From assembly GCA_032207245.1 (NCBI GenBank), contig CM063507.1, forward strand, positions 90,640,560 through 90,704,559: a DNA stretch of 64,000 bases. Reading direction: 5' to 3'. A model generated the notes under the pieces. The model ran no database searches. It had not been told where the DNA came from and worked only from the letters and a program-made list of their open reading frames with translations. The position numbers and the translations under genes are program-made. This DNA is from Pardosa pseudoannulata (taxonomy: Eukaryota > Arthropoda > Arachnida > Araneae > Lycosidae). How positions within the stretch are numbered: the stretch's first letter is position 1; the number at the start of each line of letters is the position of its first letter. Positions 19,295-29,899 of the stretch are shown in pieces.

Positions 19295-20857
19295 ATGAGT
19301 AACTGCTCGGACCACTGCTCCTCGGGCGAGGAATGTGCCCGAACTCCTACAAAGCAACGTAAATCAAATAGAAAGCACACTGAGACAAAGAGGCTAGTAG
19401 ACGAACTAGCAACCCCAAAGCTAACTGCAGAAAAGCAGGCCGATTCCGAAGATGATGCGCCGTTGGCAAACCTTAAGAATAAGCAGACTAAGAAAGCTAA
19501 AAAAGCTAAGAAAAAGATCACGCCAGTAACCGTACCTAGTGACGCTAGTATGGACGGCAGTGACTCAGAAGATGAAAGCTCCCACGAGGAGGTAGTCTCA
19601 GATGGAAATGGTGGTCTGAGGACAACGACTAAAGCAGCCGTAGTAAATCCAATAGATGCAAACCAAGAGCACAAGAAGAACGCTCGCAGCAAGCAACACG
19701 AAAGAGAGCACTCACCTTTGAGTGACGATCAGCAACATGGCCCAGACCTCCCTACGATCATAACTCAAAGGGCACGGAACGCCATGATAACTGACCCCTC
19801 TCTACGTCACATGTCACAGAGGGCGAAAGATTGCTTAGTGGACCTCCTCGCAGATATTGAAGAGACCTACAGCATTGCCCTGGAGGCACTTAAGCTCAAT
19901 AAAGCGGTGGTACTTCAAAAAGAGGAGCCGGTGTATTACTCTGATCCGAAACTAGACGTGCTAATGAGCAAGCTCCAATCTTTGGAGCAAAAAGTAGAGG
20001 ATTTGAATAACAGAAACGTGCCGCCTACAGCAGCAAATGACATCCCCCACCAGAACCTTGCAGCAGCAGCCCCAACCAGCAAGACATACGCGACAGCAGC
20101 AAGGGCACCCAAGAGCACCCTGGTACTGAAACCAGCAACGGAGGACAGCAATCCAAAGACCGTCCTCAGAAAGCTTAAATCCCTACCATGCCCAGACGAT
20201 GTGAAAATAACTAAGCTTAAAGTACTGCCCAGCCGGATTGAAGTAAGGTGCGACAGCGAGAGCCACAAAGTTTCGTTGAGCGCCTATCTTCAAGAAAAGC
20301 TAGCAGAAGAAGCTAAAATTGAAGACAAGCGGCCCTCACTGCAAAGGATAATGGTCTTGAACGCCCCCAATACCTTGGACGAACAACAAGCCATAATCAA
20401 ATCGATTACAGCAAAAGAAGACAGCGCCCCATGCAGGGTAATTAGATCTTACAGATCAAGCAGAGAAGGCCACACCCACTGGGTGGTACTGTGCCCCAGA
20501 AGAACGGCGCAAAGAGTATTAACGGCTGGCCAAGTGCTAATAGACTTTCTGAAATTACGGGTGAAGAAACATCACCAAATACATAGGTGTAGGAATTGCC
20601 AGCACATAAATAGGCACCACACCTCGGAATGTCAGGCAAGACCCTATTGCTCATGGTGCGGAGGGAAGCACACAGCAGAGAAGTGCAAGGCCAGGGTTCC
20701 CAGCTGCATCAACTGCTGTGCGTGGAACGACGCCCATGAAAAGGACAACTCAGTCCCCTCACACCAGAAAAACTACATCCCCGTGGATCACGCAGCCGAC
20801 TCACCTTTCTGCCCGACATACAATGACATTGCTAACGGACGAGCAACTTCCACCTAG
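19295..20857 (+). CDS. A2 ORF1: gag-like RNA-binding protein
   Basis: A 520-aa intact ORF1, the only complete one of family A in the window. Residues 1-130 are acidic, Ser-rich and Lys-rich. A short coiled-coil (LMSKLQSLEQKVEDLNN) lies near 225-245. Residues 285-370 look like the region that precedes zinc knuckles in R1/TRAS gags. The knuckles are CRNCQHINRHHTSEC, CSWCGGKHTAEKC and CINCC (about 430-490). Such proteins coat the element RNA and carry it to the nucleus. The stop TAG (20855-20857) is followed by ACCA and the ORF2 ATG, an arrangement that suggests reinitiation. The start ATG follows AAAAC and matches the A4 and A5 starts. Confidence 0.9.
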   Translation: MSNCSDHCSSGEECARTPTKQRKSNRKHTETKRLVDELATPKLTAEKQADSEDDAPLANLKNKQTKKAKKAKKKITPVTVPSDASMDGSDSEDESSHEEVVSDGNGGLRTTTKAAVVNPIDANQEHKKNARSKQHEREHSPLSDDQQHGPDLPTIITQRARNAMITDPSLRHMSQRAKDCLVDLLADIEETYSIALEALKLNKAVVLQKEEPVYYSDPKLDVLMSKLQSLEQKVEDLNNRNVPPTAANDIPHQNLAAAAPTSKTYATAARAPKSTLVLKPATEDSNPKTVLRKLKSLPCPDDVKITKLKVLPSRIEVRCDSESHKVSLSAYLQEKLAEEAKIEDKRPSLQRIMVLNAPNTLDEQQAIIKSITAKEDSAPCRVIRSYRSSREGHTHWVVLCPRRTAQRVLTAGQVLIDFLKLRVKKHHQIHRCRNCQHINRHHTSECQARPYCSWCGGKHTAEKCKARVPSCINCCAWNDAHEKDNSVPSHQKNYIPVDHAADSPFCPTYNDIANGRATST

Positions 20858-20861
20858 ACCA

Positions 20862-23800
20862 ATGGAAGAGCGAGTACTAGAAGCAACCACACAGTCTAAA
20901 CAGCGTAAACGAGCTCATAGCACTTCAACAAAGAATACCAAAGCCTTATCAATACTTCAAATAAACGCCAACCACGCGAGAGCAGCCACGGCAGCAATCC
21001 CACTAGTAGCTCACCAACATCAAGCCCACGTACTTCTGATCCAAGACCCTTACGTCTTTGAGGGTAGACTGCATGGCTTCCCCAGTGCGTGGAGGAACTT
21101 CTCCTCAGTTAACAAAAAGGCATGGCTAGTAATCACGGACGGTGAAATTACTTACTCTCCGCCAATTCCAAAACAGTCTTCGGTCTTCCTGCCACTAGAG
21201 ACCTCGCACGGTACATTAATAGTAGGATCCCAGTACGCGGCACCCTCAGAGGACTTTGTAGAGGCGCTAGCCGAATGGGAAAGTGTCCTAGCAGGTCTGG
21301 ACACAAACACCAGCTTATTTCTGGGAGCAGACTTTAATGCCAGATCGCCCATATGGGGATATGATTGGGAGGATGCTCGAGGCTCGACATTAATCGAACA
21401 TTGTTTTCTGCACGACCTCAGCATCCTAAATGATGCGCAAAGCATTCCCACTTTTAATCACGCCGGCAGGCAGGGTTGGCCAGATGTCTCCCTGCTAAAG
21501 TCCAACAACAATGTGAGGGCAAGCTCCTGGCGAGTACTTGAGGCCGAGTCTCTCAGTAACCACTTCTATGTTCAAACTGTACTGGGAGCAGTCCCGACGA
21601 GAACTCGGTCATCCAGGTATAATACCAAGTATGGTAACCACAGGAAGTTCCAGAAGAAACTACAAGTCACTGTAGGGGAAATTCCCACAAGGTTGGAGGA
21701 TGTCAGGACACACCGTGGTCTGGACCTCTATACCTCGCAGCTGCTCGAAGCAATTAAAAGGGCATGCGATAAAGCCTATCGCAAGAAGACCCTGAAAATA
21801 GTCAGAGAGTTCAAGTGGTGGACCCCAGCACTTTCCACTCAGCGGAACCTAGTAACTGCCCTAGCCAGAAGGTTTAGAAGAGACCCCACCAACGTCATGG
21901 TCAAAAAGAAGCTCTCAAAGGAACGTGCCAGCCTGAAGAAACTAATCTTACAAACAAGAAACAAGGCATGGCGACTTTTCTGTGAAAATACAACCAAAGC
22001 ATACGGGGGCAGTTACAAACTGGCACACAGTAAGTTGTTCACGCCGCATGAAGTGCTAGTGGACTGGGCGAAGCCAACTTCCAACCTTGAGTCTCAAGCT
22101 CTGCTGACCGAAGCCCTTTTTGGCCCTAGTGAAGAAGCACCCTCTCTCCCACGCTGCCTACCTAATATTGCAGGCAACAAGCACATAGAGCTGCAGGAGG
22201 TCAGAGACGCGATCTTCTCTCTTAACAAGAATAAGGCACCAGGTCCAGACAATATTGATGTGGTAATACTGAGACAAGTATTCAGCGCACACAAGACCTT
22301 ACTCAGAGAATGGGTAGCCAAGTGTTTCAAGTTCGGCCACTTCCCGAGCCCCCTTCGGCAAGGGCAAGTGGTATACTTCCTTAAGGGTAACAAAGACCCC
22401 ACGCTCCCCAGTTCCTACAGGCCCATATGCCTGTTGCCTACTCTGGGTAAGGTTCTTGAAAAAATCATAGCAAAAAGGATATCCTACCATCTGGAATCCA
22501 ATAGCTTACTGAGCCCTCAGCAACACGGCTTCCGAGAGAATCGCTCATGCGAGACGGCTCTTGAAACCCTAATGCAGATAATAGAAATCAACACCAGGGA
22601 AAAACAGTTCACGAATGCGCTGGCGATAGACATTACAGGGGCCTTCGGTCCACTTCTCTGGAATCTGATTGCAGAACGGATAATTAAAAGCATTAAGGGC
22701 CTGGGCGCAGACATAATAGTGTACGCGGACGATTTCCTCCTCGTCACCAGCGGTTCTCACAGGAGAGAAATTGAAAGAAAAGCACAGCCAGTAATTGACA
22801 AGCTCCAGGAATCCCTGAAAGAAAATGGTCTGACGGTCTCCCTGCAAAAGACACAGAACATCACCTTCTACCCTAAGGGGAAACGACTGAGTAGGCTCCC
22901 GACTCTGAAAATGTCAGGCTCTATTATCAAGTCTACGACCCAACTCAAATATCTGGGCCTAACCATGAGTGCTAACCTCTCATGGCATGCGCACATTAAA
23001 GCCATCAAGCAGAAAGTCCTGTCTCACCACCTCAACCTGGTTAAGGTTACGGGAAGGATGTGGGGTGTCCCCAGCAAGTTTCTTAAACTTTGGTACCTGA
23101 CTGTATCAGAAAGCTGCATACTTTACGCAGCAGGCATTTGGGGAAGGCTGATGACGGAGTCCGAAAAGGAGAGCTTGCTGAAAATTCAGCGACCTTTTCT
23201 GATTAGGATTGCGCGCGCCTACAAAACAACCCCTAACACAGCTCTCCAGGCTCTAACAGGCATTCCCCCACTGCCCCTGACAGTCAGCAAGGCTGCAAAA
23301 GCAGCAGCCATACTAAGACTAGGCAGGAAAATTTCAATAGGCGCAAACTCCTACGCCCCCAGCGAAATCATTCGCAATCAAAACACCTCCCATCTGCACC
23401 CGGCAGACAGGACTTTCGACGTAGCAGCAGAGCAGCATAGGCCCCAGAAGCAACCAAGCATCTTAGCCTTTACAGATGGTTCCAAGACCGAAACTGGAGT
23501 GGGCTCTGCATTTATTGTAACAAACGGTCAAGAACGTATAGCCACGTGGTCGCAGTCACTCAACCCTGAGGCAACTGTGTTCCAAGCGGAACTGCATGCA
23601 ATTTCGGAGTGCCTGAAATGGCTCAGTCGCAACCACGTACGTGAGGCTACCATCCTCTCAGATAGCCAGGCAGCTATCAAAGCCATAGCTAAATTTGTGC
23701 AGCAGGACCCCACAGTCCAACATGTCCAGAAACTTATCAGTAAATCCAGTTTTAAGGTCAGATGGGTTAAAGCCCACTGTGGAATCACTGGAAATGAAGA

Positions 23801-24281
23801 AGCGGACGTAGCGGCAAAGTCAGCGACAACCAGAACGCCAGAGACCAAACTCCCCCTAGCTCGTTCTTTCATAAAGAGACAATTAAGGGAAGACATGTTA
23901 AGCTCCTGGGCCAGAGCCTGGTCAACTGCAAGTACAGGAAGATCTCTGTACTTTTACCTAAACAAGCTGTCCGAGAAGACCATCTTCGACTCACCAGCGG
24001 TCAATGCACTCCTAACTAACCACGGCCCGTTCCCGGCATACCTCCATAGGTTCCACACGGGAGGAGCCACGTCACCCAACTGCGTCTGCGGAGAGGTGGG
24101 GACAGCTGAACACTATATGTTCGAGTGCACCCTCACCACACAGCTCCATTTTAAGCGACCAGTTGAGTCAGCTGGCCTTGCCTGGGCTAACTCCTTAAAC
24201 ACCAACAAGGTGCTAAGAAAGCGAGCGACCCAACTAATCTCCTGGCTCATTTCAAATCAGGAGGCAATCCTCCAACCCTAG
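20862..24281 (+). CDS. A2 ORF2: EN-RT-RNase H with deleted RT core
   Basis: 1139 aa from the ATG four bases after the ORF1 stop (the frame is open further upstream, inside ORF1). EN: LSILQINANHARA, LLIQDPYV, LGADFNARSPIWG, although LSNHFYV replaces the usual SDH, which should harm the endonuclease. RT: KNKAPGPD, YRPICLLPTLGK, then AIDITGAF joined directly to GPLLWN. Compared with A1, 57 residues (171 nt) are missing at 22647, including motif B (PQG). YADD is present at 22722-22733. RNase H: FTDGSKTETG, FQAELHAI, LSDSQAA, WVKAHCGITGNEEAD. Terminal knuckle CVCGEVGTAEHYMFEC. The frame is open but the RT is not expected to work. A4 has the same deletion. Confidence 0.9.
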   Translation: MEERVLEATTQSKQRKRAHSTSTKNTKALSILQINANHARAATAAIPLVAHQHQAHVLLIQDPYVFEGRLHGFPSAWRNFSSVNKKAWLVITDGEITYSPPIPKQSSVFLPLETSHGTLIVGSQYAAPSEDFVEALAEWESVLAGLDTNTSLFLGADFNARSPIWGYDWEDARGSTLIEHCFLHDLSILNDAQSIPTFNHAGRQGWPDVSLLKSNNNVRASSWRVLEAESLSNHFYVQTVLGAVPTRTRSSRYNTKYGNHRKFQKKLQVTVGEIPTRLEDVRTHRGLDLYTSQLLEAIKRACDKAYRKKTLKIVREFKWWTPALSTQRNLVTALARRFRRDPTNVMVKKKLSKERASLKKLILQTRNKAWRLFCENTTKAYGGSYKLAHSKLFTPHEVLVDWAKPTSNLESQALLTEALFGPSEEAPSLPRCLPNIAGNKHIELQEVRDAIFSLNKNKAPGPDNIDVVILRQVFSAHKTLLREWVAKCFKFGHFPSPLRQGQVVYFLKGNKDPTLPSSYRPICLLPTLGKVLEKIIAKRISYHLESNSLLSPQQHGFRENRSCETALETLMQIIEINTREKQFTNALAIDITGAFGPLLWNLIAERIIKSIKGLGADIIVYADDFLLVTSGSHRREIERKAQPVIDKLQESLKENGLTVSLQKTQNITFYPKGKRLSRLPTLKMSGSIIKSTTQLKYLGLTMSANLSWHAHIKAIKQKVLSHHLNLVKVTGRMWGVPSKFLKLWYLTVSESCILYAAGIWGRLMTESEKESLLKIQRPFLIRIARAYKTTPNTALQALTGIPPLPLTVSKAAKAAAILRLGRKISIGANSYAPSEIIRNQNTSHLHPADRTFDVAAEQHRPQKQPSILAFTDGSKTETGVGSAFIVTNGQERIATWSQSLNPEATVFQAELHAISECLKWLSRNHVREATILSDSQAAIKAIAKFVQQDPTVQHVQKLISKSSFKVRWVKAHCGITGNEEADVAAKSATTRTPETKLPLARSFIKRQLREDMLSSWARAWSTASTGRSLYFYLNKLSEKTIFDSPAVNALLTNHGPFPAYLHRFHTGGATSPNCVCGEVGTAEHYMFECTLTTQLHFKRPVESAGLAWANSLNTNKVLRKRATQLISWLISNQEAILQP

Positions 24282-24291
24282 GTCGAAACAG

Positions 24292-24360
24292 GCCTGTTAC
24301 CCATGGTCTCACTCGCGTGGCCGGTGTTCCGGCTTGTAAGAGTCCATGGGACCGCGTGGC
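24292..24360 (+). other. Nested-hairpin RNA motif, A2 copy 1
   Basis: CCCATGG (24300-24306) pairs with CCATGGG (24344-24350). The inner stem is GCCGG-TGTT-CCGGC (24320-24333). Junction strands are ACTCGCGTG and TTGTAAG. Both stems differ from A1 by paired changes. Confidence 0.65.
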
Positions 24361-24960
24361 CTTTGTTGAAAGCCAATCCTGGCGAAAGACCTAGAAGCAT
24401 ATTTTAGTGTCACTTATTGTTTATCTTCATTAAGCTGTCTATTTATTCAACTTATGTAAAGCAACTTTGTCTTTTGAGTGCTCATATCTGTCTTCATAAT
24501 TATCAGTGTATCTTGCACCTTGCTATGTTTGTCATTGTGAATCCTGTTTGTTCTTGACTTCTTTAATGTTCCACCGTAAATTATGTCTCATAAGTAGTCA
24601 GTTTTTCCGTAATATCATTATGCTAAATAATTCCCTGCACCATAGTATGTTAGTCATTGTGAATATCATTATGCTAAATAATTCCTTGCACATTAGTATG
24701 TTAGTCATTGTGAATCCTGCTGGTTATTGATTTTTATATGTTCTCCCTGTATTAATTTTAAATTATGTCTTATAAGTTGTCAGTATTCATTGTTAAATCA
24801 CTATGCTAAATAATTCATTATCATGTTTTTCTTATTACTTGTCGCGTAATTTTTAGTGCCTGATTGGTTCCCTATGTTCCCTTTCACATTTAATTCTTTT
24901 TTGTTTTGATTGTAACCCTGTAAAGTGTAAAGCATATAGCTTCTCTTCAAGAAGTGGCAA

Positions 24961-25023
24961 GCCGAACCGAGGGAGACCACTCGCGAGGCCTGTGTTCCCG
25001 ATAGGCTTGTAAGGTCCCCGAGG
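24961..25023 (+). other. Nested-hairpin RNA motif, A2 copy 2 (variant)
   Basis: GGGAGACC (24971-24978) pairs with GGTCCCC (25013-25019) with one bulge. Inner stem GCCT (24988-24991) / AGGC (25003-25006). Junction strands ACTCGCGAG and TTGTAAG. Confidence 0.6.
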
Positions 25024-25091
25024 TAGAGGTAACGCTATTGTAAAACTGGCCTCACCAGTTACTTGTACTCCAGTCATTTTGTTTATTTTTA

Positions 25092-25424
25092 AATAAACGG
25101 GAGGTGGTGGATCGCTAGAGCTGGTGGTCTGGCTTGTTTGGCTGGTTCCGCTGGCAGCGTTTCTCGGCCCGTCTGAGGGGCGTCCCGGTCGTGTCGGCTG
25201 GGCGTTCCCCTTGGAGGAGTCCGGCGGTGCGCCGAGCGAAGCGACATCGGTCTGGGATCTGCCCTCAGTTGTCCGGGCACAGAGGCTGCCTTGTGCTCCT
25301 CTCGTGGCCGCGGGATGGGAGCTCACGAGACTGATCTCGTGTCTGGGTGTGGACACCGGGTCTGTACCCAACGCCCCAAACCGAACTTCGTTCGGTGGGC
25401 GGCAGGCCGCTGGTCAGCCAATCC
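25092..25424 (+). other. AATAAA and GC-rich terminal segment of A2
   Basis: AATAAA at 25092-25097, then the GC-rich segment. The stem ACCGAA (25380-25385) / TTCGGT (25391-25396) replaces ACCAAA/TTTGGT of A1, a compensated change. Ends CAGCCAATCCCC, joined directly to the truncated A3. Confidence 0.6.
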
Positions 25425-25430
25425 CCAAGA

Positions 25431-25970
25431 GACTGGAAGAAAAAACGTCCGGCCCTGCAACGTATTATGGTCCTAAACGTTCCAGACAACCTAAAGGATT
25501 CAGATATCGTCCCGGCCCTGACGTCTGAAGAAGACACTCTACCACCAAGACTTCTCAGAAAGTTCAGTGCTTTGAGAAATAATCATTCACACTGGATTTT
25601 CCTCTGCTCAAGGAAGGAAAGCCAACGTCTAATCAACGCGGGCTTTATCTTAGTGGGCTTCCAAAAGCTAAAAGTTAAGAGGCATTTCTATGTACACAGA
25701 TGCAAAAACTGCCAAGAAGTCAACCGCCACCACACTTCTGAGTGCAAGTCCAAAATCTATTGCTCGTGGTGCGGCGGAAAACATCCAGTTGACGACTGCA
25801 AGGCAAAGGCACCCTCGTGCATCAACTGTTGCACATGGAATGACCTCCATAAGGAAGACGCCTCAGTCCCAAAAGATAAGAAGAACTACTTACGGGTAGA
25901 CCATGCGGCAGACTCACCCTATTGTCCGGTTTTTCAGGACATTATAAATGGAAGGATCGCCTCAACGTAG
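25431..25970 (+). pseudogene. A3 ORF1, C-terminal part
   Basis: About 180 codons from RPALQRIMVLNVPDN to NGRIAST-stop, with the three knuckles CKNCQEVNRHHTSEC, CSWCGGKHPVDDC and CINCC. One extra A in the run at 25439-25444, compared with A1, shifts the first codons. The upstream open frame (from 25347) is noncoding terminal sequence of A2. The stop TAG (25968-25970) lies 4 nt before the ORF2 ATG. Confidence 0.8.
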
Positions 25971-25974
25971 GCCA

Positions 25975-28900
25975 ATGGAGAGCAGCGTGTCTCTTCCAAC
26001 CCCGGCAACAATACAGGAGCCAACATCGGCTGCCGAACACGCTGCAAACACAACCTATAATAGGGGCATCAGACAAACGACATCCAAAGGAAGTTCATCC
26101 AGGCCACACCAGTCTCACCCTTCTCATAAAGACAGGACCGCCAGTAAAGGTCTTAACATATTACAAATCAACGCCAACCATGCAAGGGCGGCAACAGCGG
26201 CTATCCCAGTAGCAGCAGCAAAACACAAGTGTGACGTCATCCTCATCCAGGACCTCTACAACAGGGACAATCGCCTACACGGCTTCCCAAGCATATGGAG
26301 GGCCTTTAGCTCCGGAAACCAAAAAGCATGGATAGTCTTAACAAACTCAGCAACTAAATACTCTCCACCGTTAGTCAAACCCTCGTCGGTTTTCATCACG
26401 GTAGAAACTACCCAAGGGCAACTGACAATCGGGTCTCAATATGCGGCTCCTTTCGAAAACTTCTCAGAAGCTCTGGATGAATGGAGCAATCTAATCCAAT
26501 ACCTGGACAAGAACTCTAGCTTTCTACTGGGAGCTGACCTAAACGCAAGATCTCCTCTCTGGGGATACGACTGGGAGGATAGCAGAGGCTCACAACTGAT
26601 CGAGCAATGCTTTCAACACGACCTCTGCATTCTAAATGATCCCTCCAGCATCCCCACCTTCAACCACGCGGGCAGAAGGGGATGGCCAGACGTAACTCTG
26701 CTGCGCTCCAACACAGCACTACGAGCCAGTGATTGGCGGGTAGTAGAGGAAGTTTCTCTGAGCGATCACAGTTTTATAGTGACGAAACTGGACACTCTAA
26801 CAATTAAGAATAGTTCAACTAGATTCAGGACTAAGTATGGCAACCATGCCAAGTACAGGAAAGCTCTCCAACTCAAACTGGGAGCGCTCTCCAGGCAATT
26901 AGATTCAGCAACCACAACCGAACAACTAGACTGTCTGACAGAGTCGCTGATCACCTCCATACAGGAGGCCAGCACAAAGGCCTACAGGAGAAAAACCCAA
27001 AAGTCAAGCCCGAACTTCTCGTGGTGGACGCCAGCCCTGTCCACTCAACGGAACCTGGTGACGGCACTTAAAAGAAGGAACGACAAACATGAACTAGACC
27101 ACGGCCTAAAGTCTCGCCTCAGCAGGGAAAAAGCGCAGTATAAGAAACTCCTACTAAAAACGCGCAACGAGGCATGGAGAAGATTCTGCTCCCAAACAAC
27201 CATCACTTACGGGGATACTTACAAGTTAGGCCATGGTAAAACCTTCACACCACACGAAGTTCTGGTGGATTGGGGCAAACAAACAACAAACTTGGAATCG
27301 CAGGTCCTACTAACTGAATCTCTCTTCGGTATCTCGAATGACCGAATTGCTTTAACAAGATCAAGACCCAACGCAGCCGGAAACAAACGGCTAACTAAAG
27401 CCGAATTAAGGGACGCCGTCTATTCATTAAACCCAAATAAGGCTCCAGGCCCGGATGAAATAGATGTAACAATCCTCCGGCAGACCCACATAGCTGCACC
27501 GACTCTTCTTCTGGACTGGGCGTCTAAGTGCCTATCCTTAGGCCACTTCCCCAGCCCCCTGAGAAAAGGTCAGCTAATTTACTTTCAAAAAGGAAAGAAG
27601 GACCCGAGGCTGCCAAGCTCGTACAGACCCATCTGCTTACTGCCGACTCTCGGCAAGCTTCTGGAGAAGATCGTTGCGAAGCGCTTATGCTACCATCTGG
27701 AAGCAAATAAGCTGCTAAGCGACGTTCAATTCGGCTTCCGAGAGAATAGGTCCTGTGAGACGGCATTAACAGCCCTAACAACAAAAATAAGGTCAAATAT
27801 GGAACAAAACCAATATACCAGCGCAACGGCAGTAGATATCACTGGAGCTTTCGATTCGGTTCAGTGGTCGGACCTGATTCAAGCAAATGCCCATCACAAG
27901 TGACCAACATGGTAGCTTCATACCTGGAGCACAGATCTGTCATCCTGAAATGGGGCTCCGAAACAGCAATTCATTACCTCACCAAAGGTTGCCCGAAAGG
28001 GTCCTGCCTTGGCCCAATTCTATGGAACGTCATCGCAGAACGGGTGATCGTCCCTCTAACTAGGAGTGGAGCAGACCTCGTCGTTTATGCCGATGACTTC
28101 CTAATAATTACCACAGGAAAGCATAGGCGGGAGATCGAAAGGAGTGCTCAGCCCCACCTGGATCTCATGCAAGAGCTATTACAGGCTAATGGACTCACTG
28201 CTTCCGCCACCAAAACTGAAAACATTACGTTCCAGCCAAGGAACAGAAAGCTGAAACGCCTCCCAACACTAAGGCTGGCAGGCAACGCCATCAAAACCAC
28301 AGACTCCCTGAAATACCTGGGTGTAACACTATGCTCCAATTTGACGTGGCATGGCCACATAAAGGCTCTACGACAAAAAGTCCTGTCGCAACACCTAAGC
28401 CTGGTGAAAGTTGCAGGACGGATGTGGGGTGTCCCCAGTAGCTTTCTAAAAATTTGGTACTTAACCGTGACAGAAAGCTGCATATTATTCGCAGCGGGCA
28501 TTTGGGGAAGGCAGTTGACAGAGTCCGAAAAGGAGAGCTTGCTGAAGCTTCAGCGCCCGTTTCTGCTAAGAATAGCACGCGCCTATAAAACCACGCCTAC
28601 ATCAGCGCTCCTGACCCTGACAGGCCTTCCTCCACTGCCCCTGACTGTCAACAAAGCGGCAAAGGCGGCTGCACTTTTCAGGCTCGATCAGGAAATCTCT
28701 ATCGGCGCACTAATTCTAACCCCAAGCGTAATTCAGCGCAGCTATAACACCTCCCATCTCCACCCTGCAGACAGGACTTTTGACGCCTCGTTAAATTCAT
28801 CCTCTCAATCCGCCCCCTCAACCCTCCACATCTACACCGATGGCTCGAAGACCACTTCCGGAGTAGGCTCAGCCTTTGTGGTTTACGAGGGGGACAGAAT

Positions 28901-29645
28901 TAAAGAAAAGTGGTCTAAATCACTAAACAAGGAAGCCACGGTATTTCAGGCCGAGTTACTAGCTATAAAAGAGGCCCTGGCTTGGCTAAAGAACCAAAGA
29001 GGGGTTCGCGCCACAATTCACACGGACAGCCAGGCGAGCGTTTTAGCTACATGCAAATTCGTGCAGCAAGATGGCTTTGCCCAACAAGTTCAGTCTCTTC
29101 TGCAAAGCTCAATGGCGAGCATCCGCTGGGTCAAAGCGCACTGCGGAATAGAGGGCAATGAAATGGCTGACCAGCTAGCAAAACTAGCCACAGAAAGAGT
29201 GCCCGAAGTCAAGCTACCCCTGTCCAAGTCTTATGTTAAACGTAAGCTGACAGAAGAGCTCAAGACAGCTTGGGACACAGAATGGTCCTCAGCAAGTACA
29301 GGCCGCTCTTTATACCGCTATGTCACCAAAAATGACACAAGGCGGCTTTTCGACTCAGCAGCAGTGAACGCTCTGATCACCGAGCACGGCCCGTTCCCGG
29401 CCTACCTGCATCGCTTTCACCTAGGTGGAATAACATCCCCGAACTGTGTCTGCGGAGCAGAAGGAACGGCCGACCACTACATGTTTCACTGCAGTCTGAC
29501 GTCAAGTCTCCACTTCAAACAACCCTCACCAGAGGCAAGGTTAGCCTGGGCCACAGGGCTAAACAAGAATAGAATCCTGCGAAAGAAGGCCCAGAACCTA
29601 ATCACGTGGCTGATAGCCAATCAGAACGCCATAACGACTCCCTGA
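25975..29645 (+). pseudogene. A3 ORF2: EN-RT-RNase H, frameshifted
   Basis: Nearly identical to A1 ORF2. A 13-nt deletion after 27885 shifts the frame between RT motif A (VDITGAFDSV) and motif B, ending the first frame at 27901-27903. The second frame is open to 29645. YADD is intact here (28086-28097), but motif B reads PKG instead of PQG (codon AAA at 27996-27998). EN, RNase H and the terminal CVCGAEGTADHYMFHC knuckle are intact. Confidence 0.9.
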
Positions 29646-29699
29646 AGCCTTTCAACCTTGGGGCTATAACAGCTAACTTTTGAAGGGCACAAACTGCAC

Positions 29700-29775
29700 A
29701 TCTGGCTTGTAACCCAGGGTTCAATCGCGTGGCTGATGCTTCAGCTTGTAAGGACCCTGGGACTCGCGCGGCCAA
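29700..29775 (+). other. Nested-hairpin RNA motif, A3 copy 1
   Basis: CCCAGGGT (29713-29720) with ACCCTGGG (29754-29761). Inner stem GCTGA/TCAGC intact. Confidence 0.65.
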
Positions 29776-29899
29776 AGTAGCAAACAACCAATTTCTTATC
29801 TATATTGATCGCAATTGTTCAACGTCCATGTTTTTTATGTTTCTTACAGTGACAATGTAAAGTAACCCAAGCTTTCTCATTTACAATTATTGCTATTGT

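Larger units (their letters stand above)
1448..24281 (+). repeat. Segmental duplication, copy I (A1-B1-C1-A2)
   Basis: Same order, orientation and insertion sites as 25428-59929. Length 22.8 kb. The second copy is 34.5 kb, but 22.85 kb after removing B3 and B4 with their target-site duplications. Confidence 0.85.
24282..25091 (+). other. A2 3' UTR
   Basis: 810 bp, shorter than in A1/A3. It holds hairpin motif copies at both ends and, between them, an AT-rich stretch with two adjacent ~51-bp repeats (ATCATTATGCTAAATAATTC, starting at 24614 and 24665). It differs clearly from the A4 3' UTR, although the coding parts of A2 and A4 are nearly the same. Confidence 0.65.
7396..25424 (+). mobile_element. 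A2, full-length R1-like LINE with nested B1 and C1
   Basis: The leader lies at 7396-7722, 13484-13653 and 17482-19294 and is split by B1 and C1. The coding part is 19295-24281, the 3' UTR and terminal segment 24282-25424. Without the insertions the unit is about 8.5 kb. ORF1 is intact; ORF2 is open but lacks RT motif B. Confidence 0.8.
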
